Part shown: positions 50,592 through 58,670 of the stretch, in pieces
Layout of the letters: every line of letters starts with the position of its first letter
Numbering within the stretch: the stretch's first letter is position 1
Assembly: GCA_036498565.1 (NCBI GenBank)
Contig: DASYFG010000003.1
Coordinates: forward strand, 248,001 to 312,000
Direction: 5' to 3'
Length of the DNA: 64,000 nucleotides
Source of the DNA: DASYFG01 sp036498565
GTDB taxonomy: Bacteria; Bacillota; Bacilli; Lactobacillales; Lactobacillaceae
Program-made: the position numbers and the translations under genes
Notes under the pieces: generated by a model
Told to the model about the DNA's origin: nothing
Database searches by the model: none
Seen by the model: only the letters and a program-made list of their open reading frames with translations

Positions 50592-51629
50592 ATGACAGAA
50601 AAAGAATTAGTTTTGGTAACAGGTGGTACGGGATTTATTGCGGTGCATACGATTTTGCAATTATTGACGCGTGGTTATCGTGTGCGTGCAACTTTGCGGA
50701 ATATGGAACGTCAAGATGAAGTCCGTGCGATGTTGACTCACGGAGGATTACAAAACTTAGATAATTTAACGTTTATTCAAGCTGACTTAACCAAAGATGA
50801 TAATTGGCATGAAGCCATGTTGGGTGTGACTTACGTCATGCACATTGCGTCATCAACACCTTCATCAACTGATCAAAGTGAAGAGGGCATGATTCGGCCG
50901 GCAGTTGAAGGAACTTTACGTGTATTAAAAGCCGCGAAAAAAGCAGGTGTTAAGCGCGTTGTCATGACATCAGCGTTTGGTGCGGTTGGTATGGGAGATG
51001 AAAATAACGGCCAGCCTTATACCGAAGAAAATTGGAGTCAATTAGATACTGGTGTGCTGATTAATCCTTATCAAAAATCAAAAACATTATCAGAACGCGC
51101 TGCGTGGGAATATGTCACAAACGAAGGTGCTGGATTGGAGTTTGCGGCGATTAATCCGGTTGGGGTCATGGGACCAATTTTGGGTCAAGATTATTCACAC
51201 TCCAACCAAAGTATTCGCCAGATGCTAACTGGTGAAATGAAAGCAGTGCCAAAAATTACTTCAGGTTATATTGATGTTCGTGATGTTGCGTCGCTGCACA
51301 TTTTAGCAATGGAGCGTGCTGAAGCAAACGGGAAGCGTTTCTTAGCAACGACTGGTGAGACATTATCAATGCTAGATGTCGCTAAAATTTTGAAAAAACA
51401 TTTAGGCGCACAAGCAAAACGTGTCCCAACAACTGAAATTCCGAATTGGACATTGAAATTAGCAGCCAAGAAGGATGACTCTTTGAAAATGTTAGCCACT
51501 TTATTGGATAAAAACATGAAAACTAGCAATGAAAAAGCGGTTACGATGCTAGGGTGGCAACCACGATCTGCCGAAGAATCAATTCTAGCAACTGCAACAA
51601 GCTTGATTGAATTAGGACTATTGGATTAA
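50592..51629 (+). CDS. NAD-dependent epimerase/reductase (extended SDR)
   Basis: 345 residues, extended SDR related to dihydroflavonol-4-reductase/aldehyde reductases: VTGGTGFIAVHTILQLL (about 8-24), MHIASSTPSS, catalytic Tyr-Lys as NPYQKSKTLSE. Likely reduces aldehydes or ketones with NADPH. Of several in-frame starts, ATG 50592 has 7-nt spacing from GAAAGG. Controlled by the divergent TetR (inference). Confidence 0.88.
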   Translation: MTEKELVLVTGGTGFIAVHTILQLLTRGYRVRATLRNMERQDEVRAMLTHGGLQNLDNLTFIQADLTKDDNWHEAMLGVTYVMHIASSTPSSTDQSEEGMIRPAVEGTLRVLKAAKKAGVKRVVMTSAFGAVGMGDENNGQPYTEENWSQLDTGVLINPYQKSKTLSERAAWEYVTNEGAGLEFAAINPVGVMGPILGQDYSHSNQSIRQMLTGEMKAVPKITSGYIDVRDVASLHILAMERAEANGKRFLATTGETLSMLDVAKILKKHLGAQAKRVPTTEIPNWTLKLAAKKDDSLKMLATLLDKNMKTSNEKAVTMLGWQPRSAEESILATATSLIELGLLD

Positions 51630-51630
51630 G

Positions 51631-51653
51631 AAAAGCGCGTAAGCGCTTTTTTT
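51631..51653 (+). terminator. terminator after the reductase gene
   Basis: Stem AAAAGCGC / GCGCTTTT, loop GTAA, T-run. Confidence 0.85.
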
Positions 51654-51685
51654 GATAGAATAAAAGTAACTAATGGAGGCAAAAC

Positions 51686-52009
51686 ATGACATTACGAGCG
51701 CATCAATTATGGTTGAAAGCATTCTATGAGCGGCGCGGTTGGGACCAATTAAGTGCCGGCACGCGGGTGAATTTTATGACGGAAGAGATTGGCGAAGTGG
51801 CCAAAGCGATTCGGAAATTGGAGTTGGCGTACGATCATCCGGGGCAAACGGCGGGGACTTTGCTGGAACGCCGTGAAAATTTGCAAGAAGAATTAGCGGA
51901 TGTGTTGGACGCGGTGTTGATTTTGGCCGATAAATACGAGATTGCGGCGGATGATTTATTAACGCAAAGTCAAGCCAAATTAAGCGCGCGGTATGGTGAA
52001 AGCCGATGA
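51686..52009 (+). CDS. MazG-like nucleotide pyrophosphohydrolase
   Basis: 107 residues of the all-alpha NTP pyrophosphatase superfamily. Metal-binding EEIGEVAKA (about 33-41) and EELADVLDA (about 69-77) fit EXXE and EXXD. Hydrolyses abnormal or excess (d)NTPs in the cytoplasm. GGAGGC SD. Its stop overlaps the cupin start (ATGA); with the Nudix gene it forms a small house-cleaning operon. Confidence 0.85.
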   Translation: MTLRAHQLWLKAFYERRGWDQLSAGTRVNFMTEEIGEVAKAIRKLELAYDHPGQTAGTLLERRENLQEELADVLDAVLILADKYEIAADDLLTQSQAKLSARYGESR

Positions 52010-52407
52010 ATCCAGCAGATTATGGTGTGCACACGAATTTTCGAACGATGCCAAATGGCGAAGTGCGGTTGGGGCTGGCAGCGGATGACGGCAGTGCTTA
52101 CACGCGCACGATTAGCGCCGCGGATGCGTGGCAGAACAGTCATTATCACACGTCCTATACGGAAATTTATGTGGTACAAACTGGCCGCGTGGTGCTAGCG
52201 ACGTTGGTCGATGACGCACTGGCATTAACGATTTACGAAGCGGGTCAGCATTTTATCGTGCCGGCGGGCGTGGCGCATAATATTTTCCAGATCAAAGACG
52301 CGGTAACGCATAATGTGAAATTCGGTGGGGATGACTTGACAGATTGGCACGCCGTAGCGGCTTTGGATGACTTGGTGCAATCACTCAAAAAAAAGGAGTT
52401 ATTTTGA
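52006..52407 (+). CDS. cupin-fold protein
   Basis: 133 residues. Cupin motif residues HYHTSYTEIYVVQTG (about 47-61) and HFIVPAGVAHNIFQ (about 85-98) show a beta-barrel metal site with several histidines. Resembles sugar-epimerase-like cupins but substrate cannot be assigned. Overlaps mazG by 4 nt and the Nudix gene by 1 nt. Confidence 0.75.
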   Translation: MNPADYGVHTNFRTMPNGEVRLGLAADDGSAYTRTISAADAWQNSHYHTSYTEIYVVQTGRVVLATLVDDALALTIYEAGQHFIVPAGVAHNIFQIKDAVTHNVKFGGDDLTDWHAVAALDDLVQSLKKKELF

Positions 52408-52877
52408 TGGAACTCGAAGATTATTTCAAAAATTTACGGGCCAAAATCGGCCATGATGAAATTTTAATGCCCGGTGTAAATGGCGTTTTGTACGATGAAA
52501 CTGGCGACAAAATCCTGCTACAAAAGCGCGCGGATACGAATATGTGGGGGTTGCCGGGTGGCATGATGAATTTGGGTGAAACGGCGCCGCAGTCTTTAGT
52601 GCGGGAGTTTTTGGAAGAAACCGGTTTGGAAGTGCGCGTGACGAAGTTGTTGGCGGTGCACTCGGATTTCCACATTACTTGGGCAAGCGGCGATCAGGCG
52701 CAGCCAATCGGCATCACTTTTTTGGTGGAAAAAGTCGGTGGCAAGCTTGATATTCACGACGAGGAGACGTTGGATTTGGCGTATGTGCCGTTGCATCCGG
52801 TGCCAAAAATGTTTAACTCGCAGCATCAAGATACGATTGAACAGCTTGCGGCAGGCAAGGAAAGTTGGTTTTTTTAA
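52407..52877 (+). CDS. Nudix hydrolase
   Basis: 156 residues with a complete Nudix box GGMMNLGETAPQSLVREF then LEETGLEV (about 50-75). Hydrolyses nucleoside diphosphate-linked compounds; the layout resembles the ADP-ribose/NrtR-like or 8-oxo-dGTP types but is not decisive. ATG 52407 overlaps the cupin stop (TGATG); AAAAGGAG SD. Confidence 0.88.
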   Translation: MELEDYFKNLRAKIGHDEILMPGVNGVLYDETGDKILLQKRADTNMWGLPGGMMNLGETAPQSLVREFLEETGLEVRVTKLLAVHSDFHITWASGDQAQPIGITFLVEKVGGKLDIHDEETLDLAYVPLHPVPKMFNSQHQDTIEQLAAGKESWFF

Positions 52878-52883
52878 ACATCT

Positions 52884-52916
52884 AAAAAAACAGCCCAATC
52901 GGGCTGTTTTATTTTT
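52884..52916. terminator. bidirectional terminator Nudix / DUF2075
   Basis: Stem AAACAGCCC / GGGCTGTTT, loop AATC, T-runs both sides. Confidence 0.85.
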
Positions 52917-54069
52917 GTAATTCAAGCAAACGTGCGCGTAACGCGTCGTCATAGGCGGTCAAATACAAACCGTATTTGCCGCGTTTCATCAGCACATTCA
53001 GGACGTTGGCGATAAAGGCTTTGTATTCAAATTCGGTGAAATCACGATCTTGCCGCTTCTTGAAAATCTCTTTGTGCGAGTATTTTTCCGGCAGAATGGT
53101 CACGGTATCGCGTTTGGCATCGTAACCAAAACTTGGTCCGATAATCATCCCGACATAATTCAAATCAAAGCCCTGCAACGTGTAAATCGTGCCAACTTGC
53201 GTGATCGAGCCTTCGCGCTTGGCCCAGTGGGTGCGTTGGGGATCCCACTCGTCCCACGGCAAGCTGAATTCGTCCATTTCCACGTTGTGTCGGCCGTCAA
53301 TGCGCGGAAAACCAGAGGTCGCCACCACGCGGCTCATGCCGACAGCTTTGTTTTTGACTTTAATCGCCTCGTACAAATCAATCGCTTTTTCAAAAACTTG
53401 AAAGTCAAAATCTGAATTTTCAGGAAACGGCGCTAGTGGTTTTTCACTAGTCAAATCATCCATCCACGCCACTTGATCGGCGCTTGCGACCATGCGATAT
53501 TGGAAATCCATGTCAAATTGGCGCGCGGGTTGATCGCCGATTGTCTGCCATAACAAATCACGATCCCAGTACATTTTGGATTGGAACACCTGTGCAAAGT
53601 CGTAGACGACCACCACAACTTTGGCTAATGACATCAAATCTTTGAGTTGATTTTCGCCGTTGTAGTGCATGTAAGGTTCTGGTTTTGACAGTAGCAAATG
53701 TGCTTCGTCAACGAAGATGACGTCGTATTGATTGCCGTTTTTCTGCGCGCGATTGATGAGCGGCGTGGGGCGCGTAATGTCTTTGTCACGCATGCCGAGA
53801 ATGTCAACGGCCAGATCTTTGTAAGCTTTGAAAAGCTCGGGATGATTGACGACGAGCGCGGTTTTGTAGCGTTTGTCGGTCATATATTGCGTCACAAGAT
53901 TCATCAACACGACGGATTTGCCAGTGCCGGCCGCGCCTTGGATAATGGCAACGCGGTGGTCGTTTTTGGCCAAACCCTCGCCAATGTAGGCGTTCATGTC
54001 GGTAATGATGTTTTGCTGGTCAGCGGATAGATTATTCACGAAAAATTGTGCTTGTAGGATTTTATTCAT
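52909..54069 (-). CDS. DUF2075 P-loop ATPase/helicase-like protein
   Basis: 386 residues of the DUF2075 (Schlafen-group-like helicase) family. Walker A GAAGTGKSVV (about 45-54), Walker B VIFVDEAHLLL (about 116-126), arginine-rich DFQYRMV, and the motif-V-like TIYTLQGFDLNYVGMIIG. In some proteins this domain is fused to GIY-YIG nucleases or restriction-type modules; here it is alone. Role unknown, perhaps DNA/RNA processing or defence. Starts MNKILQAQFF with no strong SD (TAACTTCT context), so the start is less sure. Confidence 0.78.
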   Translation of the reverse strand: MNKILQAQFFVNNLSADQQNIITDMNAYIGEGLAKNDHRVAIIQGAAGTGKSVVLMNLVTQYMTDKRYKTALVVNHPELFKAYKDLAVDILGMRDKDITRPTPLINRAQKNGNQYDVIFVDEAHLLLSKPEPYMHYNGENQLKDLMSLAKVVVVVYDFAQVFQSKMYWDRDLLWQTIGDQPARQFDMDFQYRMVASADQVAWMDDLTSEKPLAPFPENSDFDFQVFEKAIDLYEAIKVKNKAVGMSRVVATSGFPRIDGRHNVEMDEFSLPWDEWDPQRTHWAKREGSITQVGTIYTLQGFDLNYVGMIIGPSFGYDAKRDTVTILPEKYSHKEIFKKRQDRDFTEFEYKAFIANVLNVLMKRGKYGLYLTAYDDALRARLLELQK

Positions 54070-54088
54070 AGAAGTTATTATACAACGT

Positions 54089-54889
54089 TTATGAAATTTG
54101 ATTCAGCTTATTGACTAATTTTTCTGCATTCGCTAATTCAAAGGAACGATGTAATTTAATCGGTTCGCCTTTTGCGTCAAGATGTTGGCCGGTATAGTTT
54201 TTGTTCGCTTGGCTAATTTTTAAGGCAACATCTGGATTTTGTGGTTGTGTTTTAATAAGTAAATCTAGGAAAAGTTTTGTCAAAGGTCCCGCTTCAGATT
54301 CCAAATTGGAATCCAAAACAGCGCCGGGATGAAAAACATTCACGCGCACATTTCGCGTCTGTAATTGATTTGACCAATATTTAGCTAACAAAATTTTGCC
54401 ACTTAATGCAGCGCTGACAACGGACATTGATTTATACTTTTCCGCTGATGGTGTCTGTAAATTGGGTAATTTTGCTTTTAATGTTTTGACGAGTAAAGGT
54501 GCGGCACCAACCATTAAAATATCTTTGTGGATCAAAGGTGCTAGTGATTGTAGTAGCCAATGATAGGTCATGAGATTGAGTACAAGATTTGCGTCTTGAT
54601 TGGTGGAATTGAGTTTGAGGGTTTTATTCATGACGCCAGTTGTGATAACCAATACATCAAGTGTTATTTTTTGGTCGATCAGCCAGTTTTTAACCGCTTG
54701 AGCGGATGCCTTTTCTGACAAATCAATGCCGAATCCACCGGCAAAATTATTTTCGGCAACAATTTTGTCGGTACGCGCTTGATTTGAACCGACAATATAG
54801 ACAGAATAACCCGCTTGTTTAAAATCTAGGGCAGTTTTCTTACCAACACCTGATGTGCCGCCGATGATTAAAGTAGTTTGTGTAGTCAT
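54089..54889 (-). CDS. short-chain dehydrogenase/reductase
   Basis: 266 residues. N-terminal LIIGGTSGVGKKTALDF (about 6-22) binds NAD(P)H; the catalytic Ser-Tyr-Lys region is diverged: in SAEKYKSMSVVSAALSGKILLAKYW the YxxxK pair is not clear. ATG 54889 follows GGAGAAAG; the longer frame crosses the divergent promoter. Divergent from a MerR gene, which probably controls it. Confidence 0.75.
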   Translation of the reverse strand: MTTQTTLIIGGTSGVGKKTALDFKQAGYSVYIVGSNQARTDKIVAENNFAGGFGIDLSEKASAQAVKNWLIDQKITLDVLVITTGVMNKTLKLNSTNQDANLVLNLMTYHWLLQSLAPLIHKDILMVGAAPLLVKTLKAKLPNLQTPSAEKYKSMSVVSAALSGKILLAKYWSNQLQTRNVRVNVFHPGAVLDSNLESEAGPLTKLFLDLLIKTQPQNPDVALKISQANKNYTGQHLDAKGEPIKLHRSFELANAEKLVNKLNQIS

Positions 54890-54926
54890 TTTCTTTCTCC
54901 AATGATAGAATATAAGGACAGTATAA

Positions 54927-54942
54927 ACTAGGGGGTGCACAC
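54927..54942. promoter_or_regulatory. GGGTG/CACCC palindrome before merR
   Basis: GGGTG-CA-CACCC overlaps the merR SD (AGGGGG). It may be an operator or simply a small stem in the ribosome binding site. Confidence 0.35.
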
Positions 54943-54944
54943 CC

Positions 54945-55307
54945 ATGAAAGAAAAAAGTTTTTTATCAATGAAAGAAGTGATGATTGCAACGAATTTAAG
55001 TCGTGATACGTTGCGTTATTACGAAGCTGAAGATTTAATTGGGCCAATTAGGCGACTTGAAAATGGTTATCGGGCGTACACTTTGGAAGATGTTAACTGG
55101 CTGTATGTCATTGATTTGATGCGTGGTTTCGAGGTGCCAATTCGAGAATTAAAAGGAAAGCAGCACACGACATATCAAGAACGAAAAATATTTTTGCAGG
55201 CTTATCAAGCAAAAATTGAACAGAAAATTCAACATTATCAAAATATTCAACGGAAACTGAATGAAAAAGTTAATTTTTTGGACGAAATTATTCAAGCCGA
55301 ACAGTGA
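54945..55307 (+). CDS. MerR-family regulator
   Basis: 120 residues. N-terminal MerR helix-turn-helix (about 8-45, SMKEVMIATNLSRDTLRYYEAEDLIGPIRR in family layout), followed by a coiled-coil dimerisation helix. No cysteine metal site, so not a metal sensor. Divergent from the SDR gene with only 55 bp between, suggesting shared control. Confidence 0.88.
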   Translation: MKEKSFLSMKEVMIATNLSRDTLRYYEAEDLIGPIRRLENGYRAYTLEDVNWLYVIDLMRGFEVPIRELKGKQHTTYQERKIFLQAYQAKIEQKIQHYQNIQRKLNEKVNFLDEIIQAEQ

Positions 55308-55352
55308 ATTATTGCGTATAATTTAACTAAATAACTGAAGCGGAGAAAGCAA

Positions 55353-55928
55353 ATGCGATGTGCCTGGATTGAAAATTATAAACCTAACCCGTTGATGACG
55401 GCGTACCACGATGAGGAGTGGGGGCGCCCGTTTGCGGGGAGTGACGCGGCGTTGTTTGAATTGCTGACACTGGAAATTTTCCAAGCGGGTTTAAGCTGGG
55501 AAACGGTGATTAACAAACGTGCGAATTTTATGGCGGCGTTTGCGGATTTTGATTTGCCAACGGTGGCGAATTTTACGGACGAAGACGTGGCGCGTTTGAT
55601 GCAAGATGCGGGGATTATTCGTAACCGCATGAAAATTGCGGCCACGATTAACAATGCGCAAGTGATTTTGTCCATGCAAGCCCGCGGCCAAAGCTTTTTG
55701 GATTATATGTGGGCCTTCACAGCAGGGCAAACGATTGATCATCACATCGACAAAATGAGCGCCATCCCCGCCCAAGACGAACTCAGCCAACGCGTCGCCA
55801 AGCAAATGAAACGCGATGGCTTCAAATTCACCGGCCCAGTGGCGATGTATTCGTTTTTGCAGGGGATGGGCGTGATTAACGACCATGAAGTAACGTGCGA
55901 ATTTAACCCGAATCAATTAGGAGCGTAA
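55353..55928 (+). CDS. tag: DNA-3-methyladenine glycosylase I
   Basis: Removes 3-methyladenine from DNA. 191 residues. Zinc ligands of the family are visible: Cys3 and His19 (MRCAW, AYHDEEWG) and the C-terminal NDHEVTC. LTLEIFQAGLSWETVINKR and the base-pocket region fit the family. AGCGGAGAAAG SD. The DUF1294 gene follows after 1 nt. Confidence 0.95.
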   Translation: MRCAWIENYKPNPLMTAYHDEEWGRPFAGSDAALFELLTLEIFQAGLSWETVINKRANFMAAFADFDLPTVANFTDEDVARLMQDAGIIRNRMKIAATINNAQVILSMQARGQSFLDYMWAFTAGQTIDHHIDKMSAIPAQDELSQRVAKQMKRDGFKFTGPVAMYSFLQGMGVINDHEVTCEFNPNQLGA

Positions 55929-55929
55929 C

Positions 55930-56208
55930 ATGTTGCTAAAAGAAAGTTTGCTCGGGTTACTGGTCGTGTGGAATTTCGCGGTGTTCATCATTTACGGCGT
56001 GGATAAATACAAAGCCGTACACCAGCAGTGGCGCATTCCTGAAAAAGTGCTGCTCACAATCGCTTTGTTGGGGGCAGGATTCGGCGCGTATCTGGGTGGC
56101 AAAATTTGGCATCATAAGACGCGCAAAGATTATTTTGTGCTGACTTGGTGTGTGGGGATGGTGATTGAAATTGTGGTGATTTATTGGGTGTTGACCAATT
56201 TGACATAG
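55930..56208 (+). CDS. DUF1294 membrane protein
   Basis: 92 residues with three hydrophobic helices and the DUF1294 pattern YGVDKYKA, GAGFGAYLGGKIWHHKT, KDYFVL. Function unknown. TAGGAG SD at the end of tag, so cotranscribed. Confidence 0.85.
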   Translation: MLLKESLLGLLVVWNFAVFIIYGVDKYKAVHQQWRIPEKVLLTIALLGAGFGAYLGGKIWHHKTRKDYFVLTWCVGMVIEIVVIYWVLTNLT

Positions 56209-56217
56209 ACGCAATTG

Positions 56218-56244
56218 ACAGGCGGGGTGTACGCCTGTTTTTTT
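56218..56244 (+). terminator. terminator after the DUF1294 gene
   Basis: Stem ACAGGCG / CGCCTGT, 7-nt loop, T-run. Confidence 0.85.
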
Positions 56245-56255
56245 GTCTTGAATTT

Positions 56256-56264
56256 TGCTATACT
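56256..56264 (+). promoter_or_regulatory. prfC promoter (extended -10)
   Basis: TGC-TATACT; no clear -35 at 16-18 nt. Start of transcription expected near 56271, giving a leader of about 220 nt before prfC. Confidence 0.5.
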
Positions 56265-56280
56265 TAAAAAGTTAAATTTC

Positions 56281-56309
56281 AAGGAGGCAAGCCAATGTAG
56301 TGGGTGCCT
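56281..56309 (+). promoter_or_regulatory. start-stop minimal ORF (AUG-UAG) in the prfC leader
   Basis: A strong SD AAGGAGG (56281-56287) is followed, at the ideal 7-nt distance, by ATG (56295-56297) and immediately by TAG (56298-56300). The six bases ATGTAG form exactly the loop of a possible hairpin, AGGCA..CCA (56285-56294) with TGG.TGCCT (56301-56309), which also covers part of the SD. Such a signal cannot code a peptide; a regulatory role or a relic of a displaced start region are the options. Confidence 0.5.
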
Positions 56310-56341
56310 GATAAGTTTTTAGATCGCAAAATCAAGAGAGG

Positions 56342-56485
56342 AAACGTGTTGCAGGCTCGGTAGGCTAGAGCTAAGCAATTCCAACGCAAAAATGCTGTGG
56401 GCGCAAGCGCCACTCCGCACTTTCACGTTGGAACAGCTTAGCTTACGTCTCCCGTCGAGCAAAGCTCGAGCGCCTTCCACACTCT
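56342..56485 (-). repeat. structured dispersed repeat, copy B
   Basis: 144-bp element in the prfC leader, inverted relative to prfC. Read on the minus strand it begins AGAGTGTGGAAGG and ends CCTGCAACACGTTT, matching copy A at 45674-45795. Stems keep position but differ in sequence: TCGAGC-TTT-GCTCGA, conserved CGGGAGACGTAA, and a long stem GCTAAGC..TTCCAACG / CGTTGGAA..GCTTAGC capped by GTGGCGC / GCGCCCAC. Its right end is 7 nt from the prfC ATG. Confidence 0.75.
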
Positions 56486-56492
56486 AAATAAC

Positions 56493-58046
56493 ATGACTTT
56501 AAAAGAACAAATTCAAACGCGACGCACGTTCGCGATTATTTCTCACCCCGATGCGGGTAAAACGACTTTGACAGAACAATTGTTGCTCCATGGTGGTGTG
56601 ATTCGTGAAGCAGGAACGGTCAAAGGCCGTGGCGCTAACAAACTCGCCAGCTCCGACTGGATGGCAATTGAACAGCAACGTGGTATTTCCGTAACCAGTT
56701 CTGTTTTGCAATTCGACTATGACGGCAAGCGCATCAACATTTTGGACACACCCGGGCACGAAGATTTCTCAGAAGACACATACCGCACGTTGATGGCGGT
56801 CGATTCCGTAGTCATGGTTGTCGATTCTGCCAAAGGAATTGAACCACAAACCAAAAAGTTGTTTGAAATTGTGTCACAGCGCGGTATTCCTGTGTTTACT
56901 TTCTTCAACAAACTCGATCGTGATGGGCGCGAAGCGCTTGATTTGGTTGACGAATTGGAAAGTGTCTTGGGCATTCAAGCTTATCCAATGAACTGGCCAA
57001 TCGGGTCAGGACAAATTTTAGAAGGTTTGTACGATTTACGCGATGAAAAAATCGTCCGTTATGTCAAAGGCGAACGGGATTATGCCGAATTGTCACGCGC
57101 GGATTTGCCAGCTGACTTAACTGAAAAGTCGATTTGGCAAGATACGTTGGATGAAATCGAATTGTTGCAAGACGCTGGAAATGAATTCGACGAAGAAGCG
57201 ATTGCGCACGGTAAATTAACACCGGTGTTCTTTGGTTCGGCGTTGGCGAATTTTGGGGTGGAGCAATTCTTGCGCACGTATTTGCAGTACGCGCCAGAAC
57301 CCGCTTCGCTAGCCGATGTGAACGGTGATCAAATTGACGCAGCACAAGCACCGTTTTCTGGTTTTGTTTTCAAAATTCAAGCCAACATGGATCCAAAACA
57401 CCGTGATCGCATTGCGTTTGTGCGGATTGCCAGTGGTGAATTTGAACGGGGCATGGATGTGACGTTGCAACGCACCGGCAAAAAGTTGAAGCTTGCCAAC
57501 GTGACGCAGTTCATGGCGGAGTCGCGTGAAAATGTTACCAACGCCGTACCGGGCGATATTATCGGTGTTTATGACACGGGGAATTTCCAAATCGGCGACA
57601 CGATTTACGCTGGGAAAAAAGCAATTCAGTATCCAGATTTGCCAACGTTTACACCAAGCATGTTCAACCGCGTGACGGCCAAAAACGTGTTGAAGCAAAA
57701 GTCATTCCACAAAGGCATTGAGCAGTTGGTGCAAGAAGGAACGATTCAACTCTACAAACCTTGGGTTGCCGGCGATTACATTCTTGGCGCGGTGGGTCAG
57801 TTGCAGTTCGAAGTGTTCAAATTCCGCATGGAAAATGAATACAACACTGAAATTAATTTTGATCCAATCGGTAGCAAAGTCGCGCGTTGGATTAGCCCAG
57901 ATGTCCTTGATGAAAAAATGGCGTCATCACGTAATATGCTGGTGCGTGACCGTTTTGACAATCCGGTTTTCTTGTTTGATAATCAATTCTCATTGAATTG
58001 GTTCCGCGACAAATATCCTGATATTGAGCTCGAAGAAAAGCTATAA
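56493..58046 (+). CDS. prfC: peptide chain release factor 3
   Basis: Translational GTPase that removes RF1/RF2 from the ribosome after peptide release. 517 residues, start MTLKEQIQTRRTFAIISHPD. G1 SHPDAGKTT, G3 DTPGHEDF, G4 NKLDRD, and the RF3-specific C-terminal domains (VLKQKSFHKGIEQLVQEG, GAVGQLQFEVFKFRME) are intact. No SD lies next to the ATG: AAGAGAGG (56334-56341) is separated from it by repeat copy B, which could bridge the gap when folded. Upstream gene of ssrA. Confidence 0.96.
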   Translation: MTLKEQIQTRRTFAIISHPDAGKTTLTEQLLLHGGVIREAGTVKGRGANKLASSDWMAIEQQRGISVTSSVLQFDYDGKRINILDTPGHEDFSEDTYRTLMAVDSVVMVVDSAKGIEPQTKKLFEIVSQRGIPVFTFFNKLDRDGREALDLVDELESVLGIQAYPMNWPIGSGQILEGLYDLRDEKIVRYVKGERDYAELSRADLPADLTEKSIWQDTLDEIELLQDAGNEFDEEAIAHGKLTPVFFGSALANFGVEQFLRTYLQYAPEPASLADVNGDQIDAAQAPFSGFVFKIQANMDPKHRDRIAFVRIASGEFERGMDVTLQRTGKKLKLANVTQFMAESRENVTNAVPGDIIGVYDTGNFQIGDTIYAGKKAIQYPDLPTFTPSMFNRVTAKNVLKQKSFHKGIEQLVQEGTIQLYKPWVAGDYILGAVGQLQFEVFKFRMENEYNTEINFDPIGSKVARWISPDVLDEKMASSRNMLVRDRFDNPVFLFDNQFSLNWFRDKYPDIELEEKL

Positions 58047-58193
58047 ACTTGCATTTTTAATAGAAAGGCGTGATAATAAGGGTAGGCCAGCAGTGGTCAA
58101 TGTATCCTGTTAGAACAGCTTTTTCATAACAATCTCCTAAAATTATCTCCCAAAATCTCTTCAATTTTGTTCGCAGGATGGCATTTAGGATGA
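58047..58193 (+). other. unassigned transcript region between prfC and tmRNA
   Basis: About 147 nt with no convincing reading frame. It begins after prfC and runs into a very strong terminator at 58194-58229. Either a long 3' untranslated region of prfC or a small RNA; I see no family match and no clear promoter. Confidence 0.3.
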
Positions 58194-58229
58194 CCCGTCA
58201 ATCACCTCCCAATGATTGGCGGGTTTTTA
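58194..58229 (+). terminator. strong terminator before tmRNA
   Basis: 11-bp stem CCCGTCAATCA / TGATTGGCGGG (one G-T), 8-nt loop, T-run. Confidence 0.9.
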
Positions 58230-58239
58230 TATGGAAATG

Positions 58240-58248
58240 TGGTATAAT
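58240..58248 (+). promoter_or_regulatory. tmRNA promoter (extended -10)
   Basis: TGG-TATAAT, 13 nt before the mature tmRNA 5' end. Confidence 0.7.
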
Positions 58249-58260
58249 AAAGGAACAAAT

Positions 58261-58614
58261 GGGGTTGTTTTTGGAATTCGACGGGCTGACTTGCGCACAG
58301 GCTGCGTTTCGTCGTTGTGACGTAAAAAACAGCAGAAGAATAACTGCAAACAATTCAAACTCTTACGCAGTAGCAGCTTAAAAACCTGTTCTCGTAGCTT
58401 AATTGACGTTGTCGGCGTCGTTAATTAGGCCATTCTAGTCGACTAGTTTGTCACATCTAATCTGAGTGTGGCAGGCGAATTTTCTCAGGTTAGTCACGTT
58501 GGCTAGCCGTGTGTTTGGGCGTTCAACGTGACGAAGTTGAAATACAGACACTATAAGCGTAGAGGTTTGTGTTGGCAACCAGTTCGGACAGGGGTTCGAA
58601 TCCCCTCAACTCCA
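58261..58614 (+). ncRNA. ssrA: transfer-messenger RNA (tmRNA)
   Basis: Rescues ribosomes stalled on broken mRNA. The 5' GGGGTTG pairs with 3' CAACTCC, followed by A; the T arm GGGGTTCGAATCCCC lies at the end and CCA is not encoded. The tag frame begins at the resume codon GCA (near 58345) and encodes ANNSNSYAVAA followed by TAA, a typical degradation tag ending AVAA. About 354 nt. Neighbour prfC also acts in translation termination. Confidence 0.95.
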
Positions 58615-58619
58615 TTGCA

Positions 58620-58651
58620 AAAAGTCACGACCGCTGGGCCGTGGCTTTTTA
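58620..58651 (+). terminator. terminator after tmRNA
   Basis: Stem AAAGTCACGACC / GGCCGTGGCTTT (one mismatch), loop GCTG, T-run. Confidence 0.8.
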
Positions 58652-58670
58652 TTTTAGCGAGGTATGAGTC

